64,000 bases of DNA from Metridium senile. Taxonomy: Eukaryota; Cnidaria; Anthozoa; Actiniaria; Metridiidae. Under the pieces are notes generated by a model. It was given only the letters and a program-made list of their open reading frames with translations, was not told the DNA's origin and did no database searches. This document shows positions 55,799 to 64,000 of this stretch, one piece after another. The stretch is from assembly GCA_949775045.1 (NCBI GenBank), contig OX459099.1:6221937-6285936 (forward strand), in the 5' to 3' direction. Made by a program: the position numbers and the translations under genes. Each line of letters begins with the position of its first letter. The first letter of the stretch is position 1.

Positions 55799-57166
55799 CT
55801 ATTGGCTTTCGTCACTGCTCTCAACTACTCTGCGGATACGCTTAAACTCTCTTCGGCTCTCCTCTTCGACTTGAGGTCTATCTTGAGCGTTCTGCTGGAC
55901 GTTTACATTGAAAGTAAATGTTCCTCCAACAATTGTACCACTTATAAGCGATCCCAGTCCTGTCAAGGGCATCTGACATGATTCAAGGCTACGATGGCTT
56001 TGGTATTCTTCAGTAGCTAACTGTGTTGTGTTGCTTGTGGACGCGCGTGAACCTGGATTATCATTTGTACTATTGAATGACAAAATTGACGATATATTTT
56101 CCTGCTGTTTGTCTGATAGGGAGGAATAGTTGTTCACAGAATTAACATTTCGATGTCCAGTAATTTGCATTATTTGTGTAGGTGCAATTTCGTTGTCGTT
56201 TAATTTCTGAACGAGGTGCTTTCGAGCACTGTGGTTAGTCAATCTTTTATTTTCAAGATGAGCATCGTTTACCATATCTTTCAAGATACTATTGAGCTTG
56301 TTTATTCCAATTGGCTGTGCTTTGAACCAAGGTCGAATTGAAAGAAAAAAAGGTTGTACATTATTGACTGCCAAGTAGAACGGAGAGTCATTTGTGTTCA
56401 TGGTTTCGGGACGCTTGCTTGCATAAATCTTGTAAACACGAATCGGATCTCTATCTTGAGGTAGTTCAGGCTTTGCATACATTTTCGGCTTGATTTTTCG
56501 CGTATCTCTAGGGTCGGAACCAGTCCTTGTTTTCGTTTGTCGTTCAATGGAGTATTCTAAGTACTCTTTTCCATCTGAATTTTTCTTCAGGATGACATCT
56601 CCCCAAAGTAATTTACGCTGTTCTTTCCCGCCTCTCAGGCCAAAATGAATCGTCGTGCTTAACCAGAGAGTGTTTATTAACGCTTGAGGACTTTCAATTC
56701 CGAGACATTTTGCTTCATAAAGTATTTCAATTTCCTCATCAGTTAGTTGTTCAGATGTCATAGGTTTATTGCCAAATCCTTTCGCTTTTAGGTCTTTTTG
56801 TTTTGCCTTAAGTGTAGCCATGGTACCTTTGAATTGAGCATCGTTGAAAATCGTCAAACCGTAGTTTTCTTTGTTCAAATATCGTTGAATGCTTGAAAGA
56901 AATCCTCGTAAACTCGATGGTTCATATTCCGTACCGTCTTTCTTTCTGATACCATACAGAAACTTAGAAAGAAGTTCGTTCAAAACAGATGGCTGCAGTT
57001 CGTGAATTAATCGATCTTGAAGTAAGTCTGCATGATTTTTCTGGACGAATGCCTTGAAAAGCTCCACATCATACGATGTTTTTCTTTTTGTGTTTTCATT
57101 TTCCTGTTTCTCTAAAAACTCGTTCAGCTCTCCATCAGTAATATCAACAAATCTGTTGGATGCCAT
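55799..57166 (-). CDS. Crypton-type tyrosine recombinase (KIAA1958-like)
   Basis: An uninterrupted 455-codon frame. The N-terminal half (about 30-125) is the SAM-like DNA-binding part, with Y-E-P-S-S-L-R-G-F-L and S-I-Q-R-Y-L. The catalytic half starts near 140 (L-T-D-E-E-I) and has all active-site residues: Arg178 (G-L-R-G-G-K-E-Q), His312-x-x-Arg315 (N-H-S-A-R-K-H), His338 (T-G-H-R-N-V-N) and nucleophile Tyr347 (V-N-N-Y-S-S). Crypton elements move by this recombinase without reverse transcriptase, and related domains were captured in vertebrate KIAA1958, ZMYM and QRICH1 proteins. The C-terminal 90 residues are low-complexity and acidic. No second domain or splice partner is seen, so this is more likely an element gene than a host gene. 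Flanking inverted repeats are short, as expected for Cryptons, which lack TIRs. Confidence 0.87.
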   Translation of the reverse strand: MASNRFVDITDGELNEFLEKQENENTKRKTSYDVELFKAFVQKNHADLLQDRLIHELQPSVLNELLSKFLYGIRKKDGTEYEPSSLRGFLSSIQRYLNKENYGLTIFNDAQFKGTMATLKAKQKDLKAKGFGNKPMTSEQLTDEEIEILYEAKCLGIESPQALINTLWLSTTIHFGLRGGKEQRKLLWGDVILKKNSDGKEYLEYSIERQTKTRTGSDPRDTRKIKPKMYAKPELPQDRDPIRVYKIYASKRPETMNTNDSPFYLAVNNVQPFFLSIRPWFKAQPIGINKLNSILKDMVNDAHLENKRLTNHSARKHLVQKLNDNEIAPTQIMQITGHRNVNSVNNYSSLSDKQQENISSILSFNSTNDNPGSRASTSNTTQLATEEYQSHRSLESCQMPLTGLGSLISGTIVGGTFTFNVNVQQNAQDRPQVEEESRREFKRIRRVVESSDESQ

Positions 57167-57612
57167 ACAGTATAGCTAATAGTCGTTTTAAACCAAAAAA
57201 ATCTAGACAAACAGTGTCGATGTACACGACAATCAGTTGAGACAATCAGTTGAGAGAGATTGTGAGAGCGCGCGAAAATACTGAAAGTTGATTGGTTGAA
57301 AGTGATATCACACATGTGTGATATCAATGATATCTTCATGACTAGGATAGGCTTTTTATCTACTTGATATCACTCGGTATACCACTATATGTTATATAAT
57401 AATGTTGTATATCACGGCGTTTTGTACTAAGCCTCGTGGTTTGGGCTTGTTGGTTTCAATTGACTCGGTGGGCAATTAGTATCATTTCAGTCGGCATGTG
57501 TATATGGTTTCAGTTAAACGTCGTGATGTCCGTTAGTCTCTTACTTTGGTTCTCAAGTTTATCTTTCTTACAGTTCTCTTTTAATTTATTTCTACATGCA
57601 TTGTTCGTTTCT

Positions 57613-57939
57613 ACGGTAATTTCGCTTTGTTTATTTCACCGTTGTACACCTCGTGTTTTTATTTTGTCTTTGCGCTACACTCTCGGTTATTGTATATTAT
57701 TTCTGTACGTTCGTCTATTTTCCTTTAGTATACTTTCGGTTAATTGTTTGTATAGCTGTTTTGTTTTTAAACCTTATTTTATCCAGTTAGTAATAGCTAT
57801 GCCACGTGTCAACCGAAAGTATACTAAAGGAAAATAGACGAACGTACAGAAATAATATACAATAACCGAGAGTGTAGCGCAAAGACAAAATAAAAACACG
57901 AGGTGTACAACGGTGAAATAAACAAAGCGAAATTACCGT
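57613..57939. repeat. Perfect palindrome, 129-bp arms and 69-bp spacer
   Basis: 57613-57741 (ACGGTAATTTCGCTTTGTTT...) and 57811-57939 are exact inverse copies as far as I can read. The spacer is 57742-57810. The 10-bp minisatellite begins immediately after the right arm. The 133-codon + frame through it has no recognisable feature. Confidence 0.92.
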
Positions 57940-57940
57940 C

Positions 57941-58894
57941 ATTGGTTATCATTGACCATCATTGACCATCATTGACCATCATTGACCATCATTGACCATC
58001 ATTGACCATCATTGACCATCATTGACCATCATTGACCATCATTAACCATCATTGGACATCATTCACCATCATTGGACATCATTGGACATCATTCACCATC
58101 ATTGGACATCATTGGCCATCATTCACCATCATTGGACATCATTCACCATCATTCACCATCATTCACCATCATTGGACATCATTCACCATCATTCACCATC
58201 ATTGGACATCATTCACCATCATTCACCATCATTGGACATCATTGGACATCATTCACCATCATTCACCATCATTCACCATCATTCACCATCATTCACCATC
58301 ATTCACCATCATTCACCATCAATCACCATCATTCACCCCCATTGGTCATCATTGGACATCATTCACCATCATTGGACATCATTGGCCATCATTCACCATC
58401 ATTGGGCATCATTGACCATAATTGGACATCATTAGACATCATTGGACATCATTAGACATCATTGGCCATCATTGAACATCATTGGCCATCATTGGCCATC
58501 ATTGACCATCATTAGACATCATTGGCCATCATTGGCCATCATTGACCATCATTTGCCATCATTCACCATCATTAGACATCATTCACCATCATTCACCATC
58601 ATTGGCCATCATTGTCCATCATTGTCCATCATTGGACATCATTATATGTCATTGGCCATCATTGGCCATCATTGGCCATCATTGGCCATCATTGGACATC
58701 ATTGTCCATCATTGGACATCATTGGACATCATTATATGTCATTGGCCATCATTGGCCATCATTGGCCATCATTGGCCATCATTCACCATTATTGGACATC
58801 ATTGTCCATCATTGGACATCATTATATGTCATTGGCCATCATTGGCCATCATTGACCATTATTGACCATTATTGACCATTATTGACCATCATTG
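57941..58894 (+). repeat. 10-bp minisatellite ATCATTNNNC, array 1
   Basis: About 95 units of ATCATT plus four variable bases (GACC, CACC, GGAC, GGCC, AGAC, GTCC). It opens with nine identical ATTGACCATC units and ends with ATTGACCATT units. A nine-unit (90-bp) block containing ATTATATGTC repeats at 58641, 58731 and 58821. All three + frames stay open, giving permuted HHSPSFTII-type peptides; I do not regard them as genes. Confidence 0.95.
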
Positions 58895-58895
58895 T

Positions 58896-59130
58896 CTGAG
58901 CTTAAACTCTTAGGCATAACCTTCAGCTAAAACCCTTGTAATTGGGATGCACACTTCGACACTATGCTAAAGAAAGCCAGCTCAAGATTGTACATCCTAC
59001 GTGTGTGTAGATATTATGGTTATACTATTGCTGAACTAATTGCCCTCTTTAAAAGTTTGATAATGTCTATTTTCCTATATGGTATTGAGGTGTGGGGCTG
59101 TGCTCTTGATTCGAAGTACATATTGGCCCT
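58896..59130 (+). pseudogene. LINE reverse transcriptase remnant between minisatellite blocks
   Basis: The + strand reads L-S-E-L-K-L-L-G-I-T-F, a stop, then N-W-D-A-H-F-D, K-K-A-S-S-R-L-Y-I-L-R, R-Y-Y-G-Y and S-L-I-M-S-I-F-L-Y-G-I-E-V-W-G. This is the conserved region after the RT palm in many non-LTR retrotransposons of the jockey/CR1 group. It breaks off where a short piece of the 10-bp minisatellite starts (59131-59195). Too short to assign a family. Confidence 0.75.
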
Positions 59131-59195
59131 CATTCACCATCATTGGACATCATTGGGTATCATACACCATCACTGGCGATCATTGGCCATCAAGG
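59131..59195 (+). repeat. Short island of the 10-bp minisatellite
   Basis: Six to seven degenerate ATCATTGGACATC-type units downstream of the LINE remnant. Confidence 0.85.
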
Positions 59196-59317
59196 CTCAG
59201 GAGTGAATTTTCCTTGGGGTTTCTGCTTGGGGCAAAAAAGAACTTTGTAAGGAGGGGGCGTGAGGGTTTTGCTTTTTTTTTAACAGCTTTATTGGGCACG
59301 TATTAGTTTGACTTACA

Positions 59318-59640
59318 AAACAGATTTACAAAAAAGACTATCAAAACTGACTAAATGAAAACACACAGGACTGATCACAGACAATTAATTAAACGAGCCC
59401 AATGGGGTTTGCGCGAACGGGACTCAGGTCCCATGCGAGGCGCACCCCCATTGTAAATAACAATAAAACTGGACTTAAAAAACAATTTACAAAACAGACT
59501 ATTAAAACAGACTAAATGAAAATGCACAGGACTGATCACAAACGATTAATTAAACGAGCGCAATGGGGCTTGCGCGAACGGGACACAGGTCCCATGCGAG
59601 GCGCAACCCTATTGTAAATAATAACAATAAAATACATATA
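59318..59640 (+). repeat. Tandem duplication, about 165-bp unit
   Basis: AGACTAT.AAAACTGACTAAAT, GGACTGATCACA, ATTAAACGAGC, TTGCGCGAACGGGAC, GTCCCATGCGAGGCGC and ATTGTAAATAA occur twice in order with a few changes. Confidence 0.85.
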
Positions 59641-59699
59641 TTGAAAGTAACGAATTGTGAATAACGATATAAAACTAATTGTAAATAACTAAGAAACTA

Positions 59700-60110
59700 G
59701 AACATACATTAATAATAAATTAAATATATATCTTGTCGGAGAGTGGATTTGATGTCGGTACGCCTCCGCCTATCTTGCCAATACTGTCCCTTTCTTGAGT
59801 TGCATCGTTGTTCGTCAACTTGTTCTTCTTTAGCTTGAAATCTTGTCACTCAACAAAGCTTCAGTTTTGCATGTTGGCCGTTGGCTCAAAGCGAGTTCAT
59901 CCGCGCTTTGACAGGTCTTATTTTTCGTCCTGCTGGGTGACATGCCACCCTCCTCACTAACATAATGTTAGTGGGGGAGCCGGCTTAGTCGCCGACAACC
60001 CGACCATGCGGCAGGTGGTACTGGGTTACAATGTTACCAGTAGCAGAGTCACCAGTAGACCCTGACCTGACTCGTCCAACTTTGTGCGCGAGCTTTTGGT
60101 GCAGTTTGCG
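59700..60110 (-). mobile_element. Possible retroelement 5' region, minus strand
   Basis: Minus-strand reading from 59943 gives M-S-P-S-R-T-K-N-K-T-C-Q-S-A-D-E-L, then a stop; another frame continues with F-Q-A-K-E-E-Q-V-D-E-Q-R. The sequence before it (GGCTCCCCCACTAACATTAT, GAGGAGGGTGGCATGTCACC) looks like a LINE 5' UTR leading into a decayed ORF1. This is a tentative reading without a domain match. Confidence 0.3.
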
Positions 60111-61167
60111 AATTTTTGTATTTTATTCTGCGGTATTGCGGTTTCTATATAGACTGCGCGGTTTACGGTTATCACACAATCTGTCATGTAAGCTATTGGA
60201 ACTTTAAGACAGTCCTTTCTCGAGGCTTATCGCGATAACGATAACATAAAATTTAATATCTTAAAGTGCGGTTATGTTTTTTTGTCAAATTACTTTGCGA
60301 TTTTTCGTTTTTTTCCGTTTTCTGTACGTTTTTGCGGTTTTTGTAAGTGCATTATAGCATCGACTATACACTCCACACATATCTGTTATTTATATGCTTA
60401 TAAAAGACGTCTTCCTAGTAGATCGCTAGTTTACGTATCATCCTCACTTAAGCCTCTTGTTTCCAGACGGAAACTGAAAAACACAAGTTATATTTGTCAT
60501 TCCGGCAACACAAAGTTTTTTCGTTCCTCAGTATTTTTCGCGCTCACCCAGCGACGTTTGAAAGGCCGTAGTTCCCGCGTCAGAAGGTAATTTGACAAGA
60601 TTTTTTAACACATGTCTACATATAGAATAAAGTTTTTTAAAAAGTTATTTTTAATAAAATCGATAATATTTTAGCCGACAAATGATAACGCCGCCGAATT
60701 TCTATGTAGCCTATTTTTGAGAAAAATCGACCTAAACTTTTAAAACCACATAGCCTACTTTAAAGCTGTTACCTAGGTCAACAATCTGGCAAAGTTTAAA
60801 AAAAATTCATCTCACCGATTTTGAATAAAAACGGGTCATTTTTTTTCCTAGCAAAAATTCATTGTTTTATAATATTTACCGATAACAACAGACTTTGAAG
60901 AGATAAATCAAAATCCTTCCAGCCAGGTATTAACAGGACATTTGTCTATATTGTCTGTGAATTTCAACTAATTTAGTCCACGGGATTTCTTTTGGGAAAG
61001 GATACAAATCGGCAAAAGTTTGTCAGTTTTTGTGCAAAACTTCTAATTTTTACTTCTGAGCACGCTAACGAAAAAAATCTGAGATAACTTTTTTTTATTT
61101 TTTAGCTATCAAAAGTTCACCATATTTTCAAGTGTGCCTCTAAATTTTATAGTGATTGAAATATTTT
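60111..61167. other. No gene seen
   Basis: AT-rich sequence with a 102-codon + frame (60282-60590) that lacks any recognisable motif. Nothing else supported. Confidence 0.5.
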
Positions 61168-61297
61168 GAGGCGGTCAAATAAAATTCTGAACGTGGGTAT
61201 ATTTTCCTTCGCTTTGCAGCGGCCGGTTTGTTTTTATTTTCGAGTTATACATGATTTGCATGCTTTTGCTTTTTTATACCCACGTTCAGAATTTTAT
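61168..61297. repeat. Inverted repeat next to minisatellite array 2
   Basis: ATAAAATTCTGAACGTGGGT (61178 onward) is inverted at 61276-61297, directly before the array. This mirrors the palindrome-then-array order at 57613-58894. Confidence 0.8.
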
Positions 61298-62068
61298 GAA
61301 TGATTTTTGGTGAATGATGTCCAATGATGGCGAATGATGGTGAATGATGGCCAATGATGGTTAATGATGGCCAATGATGGCCAATGATGTTCAATGATGG
61401 TGAATGATGTCCAATGATGGTCAATGATGGTGAATGATGGCCTTTGATGGTGAATGATGGTAGATGATAGCCAATGATGGTGAATGATGGTGAATGATGG
61501 TGAATGATGTCCAATGATGGTGAATGATGGCCAATGATGGTGAATGATGGCCAATGATGGTGAATGATGGCCAATGATGGTGAATGATGGTGAATGATGG
61601 CCAATGATGGTGAATGATGGCCAATGATGTCCAATGATGGTGAATGATGTCCAACGATGGTGAATGATGTCCAATGATGGCGAATGATGGTGAATGATGG
61701 CCAATGATGGTTAATGATGGCCAATGATGGCCAATGATGTTCAATGATGGTGAATGATGTCCAATGATGGTCAATGATGGTGAATGATGGCCTTTGATGG
61801 TGAATGATGGTAGATGATAGCCAATGATGGTGAATGATGGTGAATGATGTCCAATGATGGTGAATGATGTCCAATGATGGTGAATGATGGCCAATGATGG
61901 TGAATGATGGCCAATGATGGTGAATGATGGCCAATGATGGTGAATGATGGTGAATGATGGCCAATGATGGTGAATGATGTCCAATGATGTCCGATGATGG
62001 TGAATGATGGCCAATGATGGTGAATGAGGTCTTATGATGGGGAATGATGGGGAATGATGGTAAATGAT
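61298..62068 (-). repeat. 10-bp minisatellite, array 2, opposite orientation
   Basis: About 77 units of the same ATCATTNNNC repeat as array 1, but on the minus strand. A 350-bp higher-order block is duplicated: GCCTTTGATGG occurs at 61440 and 61790, and GGTAGATGATAGCC at 61459 and 61809. Minus-strand frames up to 291 codons are stop-free because of the repeat. Confidence 0.95.
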
Positions 62069-62174
62069 GAAATGTAAGAGAATATATAGGTGGAATTTTC
62101 ATATTAGTGTACTTGGACACGGATTTATAACCAGTAATAAGGCTAATGGGAAATGAAACGCTCGTGATATATAT

Positions 62175-62510
62175 TAGCCTGTGTTACAGCCAGAATTTTT
62201 CTCTCGAAAGTCCGTCTGTGAATCAGGGCAACGAACCGTGTTCTGGCCCCCAGCGAACTACACGATTATATATACTAGATGCTGATTGGCTTTCGATGAT
62301 GCTCTTTCTTACACGAACTCTTATTGGACAATTCAACATAACCGGAAGTATTGAATTGTCCAATGAGAGTTCGTGTAAGAAAGAGCATCATCGAAAGCCA
62401 ATCAGCATCTGGTATATATAATCGTGTAGTTCGCTGGGGGCAAGAACGGTTCGTTGCGCTGATTCACAGACGGACTTTCGAAAGAAAAATTCCGGCTGTA
62501 ACACAGGCTA
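62175..62510. mobile_element. Large near-perfect palindrome, about 160-bp arms
   Basis: TAGCCTGTGTTACAGCCAGA...AATACTTCCGG-type arms: left 62175-62335, right 62350-62510, with few mismatches and a tiny loop. Tips resemble the 39062-39118 hairpin. It abuts the duplicated Ly6 segment at 62512. Confidence 0.85.
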
Positions 62511-62511
62511 G

Positions 62512-63021
62512 ATATATATGGGCTCTATGACATAAACAACTTATTTCTGGCGTAAGGTATTGACATATTTTACACAACATAAACCTGGAGCAATGGAGCA
62601 CAAAATACTGCTGTTGTTTTTCTCCATCTTGGCTTATGTAACTATCCAACAAGGTAAACAGTAAAACCTGGTCCATCTACATTGTTTTCTTTGTGTTTTC
62701 ATTGCTAAGCGTATGGATCATGCAGGCCATTTTCAGCGCGTCAAACATAGGCACTACAGTTGACAACAATGATCTGAAAAAAAAGTGTTGACGTTGATAT
62801 TATATGCTTAAACTTTATGTGTACATTTTAATATGTAGCCTAACTAAGACTCTGCACATATGCGGGTTGGCGATAATTTTAGAGTGAACATTGTTCGTCG
62901 TTGTATTGAACTTGAGAGAGGTAATGCTTATAGTATGCTGTACTCAACCAAAACAATTCGGGAAAATGTCGAATATATAGAGAGCAATTTCCTTAGCTTT
63001 TTGTAACAAAGTTATAATAGA
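62512..63021 (+). repeat. Segmental duplication of the Ly6 B 5' region
   Basis: Matches 49397-50128 (upstream sequence, exon 1, most of intron 1) except for local differences near 62558-62590 and absence of the 49708-49916 insertion. Similarity ends where a MITE fragment starts at 63023. Confidence 0.88.
62593..62653 (+). pseudogene. Ly6-like locus D, first exon only
   Basis: The 61-bp exon is identical to Ly6 B exon 1 (signal peptide MEHKILLLFFSILAYVTIQQ) and keeps its GTAAAC donor and downstream intron sequence. No exon 2 equivalent is found before 64000: the intron similarity is broken at 63022. Either the remaining exons lie beyond the window or this is an orphan exon. Confidence 0.7.
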
Positions 63022-63022
63022 C

Positions 63023-63085
63023 ATAGAGTGCTTACACTATGTCCATGAAATAAAATCTATATAGTTACTAACTAATAGTTTTTAT
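63023..63085 (+). mobile_element. Fragment of the AGAGTGCTTACAC MITE
   Basis: AGAGTGCTTACACTATGTCC...CTAACTAATAGTTTTTA equals one terminal repeat of the element at 37563-38292. The other end is not seen. Confidence 0.8.
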
Positions 63086-63366
63086 TGCTGCGAGCTGCAG
63101 CGAGCAGCGAAACTAATCCCGACCAAAGGCTCGATAGCTGAGACAATCAGCCTGTCCACACTAGAGCAATTTATTACGAGTCAGATCGATCGCACACGAT
63201 TTATATTGTTCACACTTTCGTTTAGATCGATCGCAAGTAATCTAAACTAGACCGACTCGAGAGGTGGTTTACTTTAGAACGATCTAAAGTAAACCGATTT
63301 TACTGCTACTGTGAACGAAACCGATTCATATTAAATCGATCTATCCCCGGTACTTTATATTCAGCA
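63086..63366. repeat. GATCGATC-rich short palindromes
   Basis: Repeated small palindromes (AGATCGATCGCA, TAGATCGATCGCAAG, GATCTAAAGTAAACC / GGTTTACTTTAGA) without a coding region. Probably a decayed foldback element. Confidence 0.45.
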
Positions 63367-63437
63367 AATCGAATGTGGTTTAGCGTTGTCTGCCTGTCGA
63401 TAAAAGTACAGACAACGCAAAACCACATTCGATTTTT
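63367..63437. repeat. Hairpin around GTTGTCTG
   Basis: AATCGAATGTGGTTTAGCGT...TGTCTG and its inverse enclose about 20 bp. Confidence 0.8.
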
Positions 63438-63660
63438 TTTTACAACACAAACCAAATGGTCAATATGTCAGAAATAGAATAATAATTTTGATGACTCTGA
63501 TGACATTTTTGATTTTCAGAGTTTTATTACCAGACATGTTTCGAGGTGTACCCACCTCATCTTCAGTGTGAATTAATTACTGAGAATACAGTTATTTATA
63601 TGAAGGCCAATACAATTGAATGTGTTGGAATGTATTAAACAATGTTAAATATTTAACAAA

Positions 63661-63834
63661 TAATTAAGGTTCAGCCGTGGTTTATACTCTGATAACCGCA
63701 CGCTTGGCAATTTGAACACACGAGAAAATGTCAAGAAGCACGAGCTGAAAGCGAGTGCTTCTGGACATTTTTAAGTGTGTTCAAATGCCAAGCGTGCGGT
63801 TATCAGAGTATAAACCACGGCTGAACCTTAATTA
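63661..63834. mobile_element. Foldback element, about 80-bp arms
   Basis: TAATTAAGGTTCAGCCGTGG...TTTGAACACA and its inverse. The centre pairs further (AGAAGCAC / GTGCTTCT) around a loop GAGCTGAAAGCGA. AAATAATTAA/TTAATTATTT extends the symmetry at the ends. Confidence 0.85.
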
Positions 63835-64000
63835 TTTATTTTATTTTATAAAATTTTTGGTATCTAACGCGCGCTCTGATTGGTTGATGGCCATGTCTAT
63901 ATGAGAGAACAGAGAATGAAAATGACGAATAATGCTGTCGCGCGCTCTGATTCTAACGTGTTTACAAACATTTGGTAGAAACGTTTTCTCTGCATTTTTT

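Noticed and set aside
57436..57837. 133-codon + strand frame
   Set aside because: Crosses the perfect palindrome and has no domain; hydrophobic look comes from T-rich sequence.
57951..58875. Long His/Ser/Pro/Ile-rich + strand frames
   Set aside because: All three frames are open because the 10-bp unit contains no stop trinucleotide in any register; the peptides are permutations of the same repeat.
61245..62120. 291-codon minus-strand frame
   Set aside because: Same explanation as array 1; no start context, splice partner or non-repeat domain.

Overview
This is a eukaryotic nuclear fragment. It is AT-rich, has spliced genes with GT-AG introns, and is dominated by transposon remnants, foldback (palindromic) elements and satellites. 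The gene content is metazoan: a CD225/dispanin membrane protein, a 25-exon MYCBPAP orthologue, a class A GPCR, and a small family of Ly6/uPAR-like cysteine-rich proteins. The transposon content (DIRS/Ngaro-type tyrosine-recombinase retrotransposon, KIAA1958-like Crypton recombinase, LINE tails, many foldback MITEs, poly-G-tipped elements ending CCCGGGGGGGTACTCCC) resembles what I know of anthozoan cnidarian genomes. I would guess a sea anemone or coral relative, but the sequence alone cannot exclude another marine invertebrate.

Layout. 1-3106: the 3' part of an Ngaro/DIRS-like element (RT-RNase H remnant with one stop, tyrosine recombinase, split direct repeats). 3107-5160: non-coding, with foldback MITEs and long G/C homopolymers. 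5163-10093: dispanin gene, + strand, four coding exons and probably a long 3' UTR. 10213-10614: nested MITEs between the two tail-to-tail genes. 10671-33065: MYCBPAP on the minus strand; the 25 coding exons keep one reading frame of 847 codons, and the introns are packed with MITEs, LINE tails, tetranucleotide arrays and a 2.4-kb higher-order satellite. 33954-34976: an intronless GPCR, minus strand. 35000-42700: a transposon field with a multiply nested MITE, a foldback element with tRNA-like arms and a 21-bp minisatellite, and a 13-bp array. 42694-44414, 49485-50950, 51975-52961 and 62593 onward: four Ly6-like loci, one lacking its membrane-anchor coding end and one only a first exon. 55799-57166: an intact Crypton-like recombinase, minus strand. 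57613-62068: a 129-bp-arm palindrome, then two oppositely oriented 10-bp minisatellites flanking a LINE remnant. 62175-64000: large palindromes and the duplicated Ly6 first exon.

How the genes relate. Dispanin, MYCBPAP, the GPCR and the Ly6 genes look like ordinary neighbours with no shared pathway. The Ly6 loci are a local family spread by segmental duplication and then altered by element insertions. All exon structures were assembled by hand from splice signals, reading phase and family resemblance; none is confirmed by transcripts or a database search.
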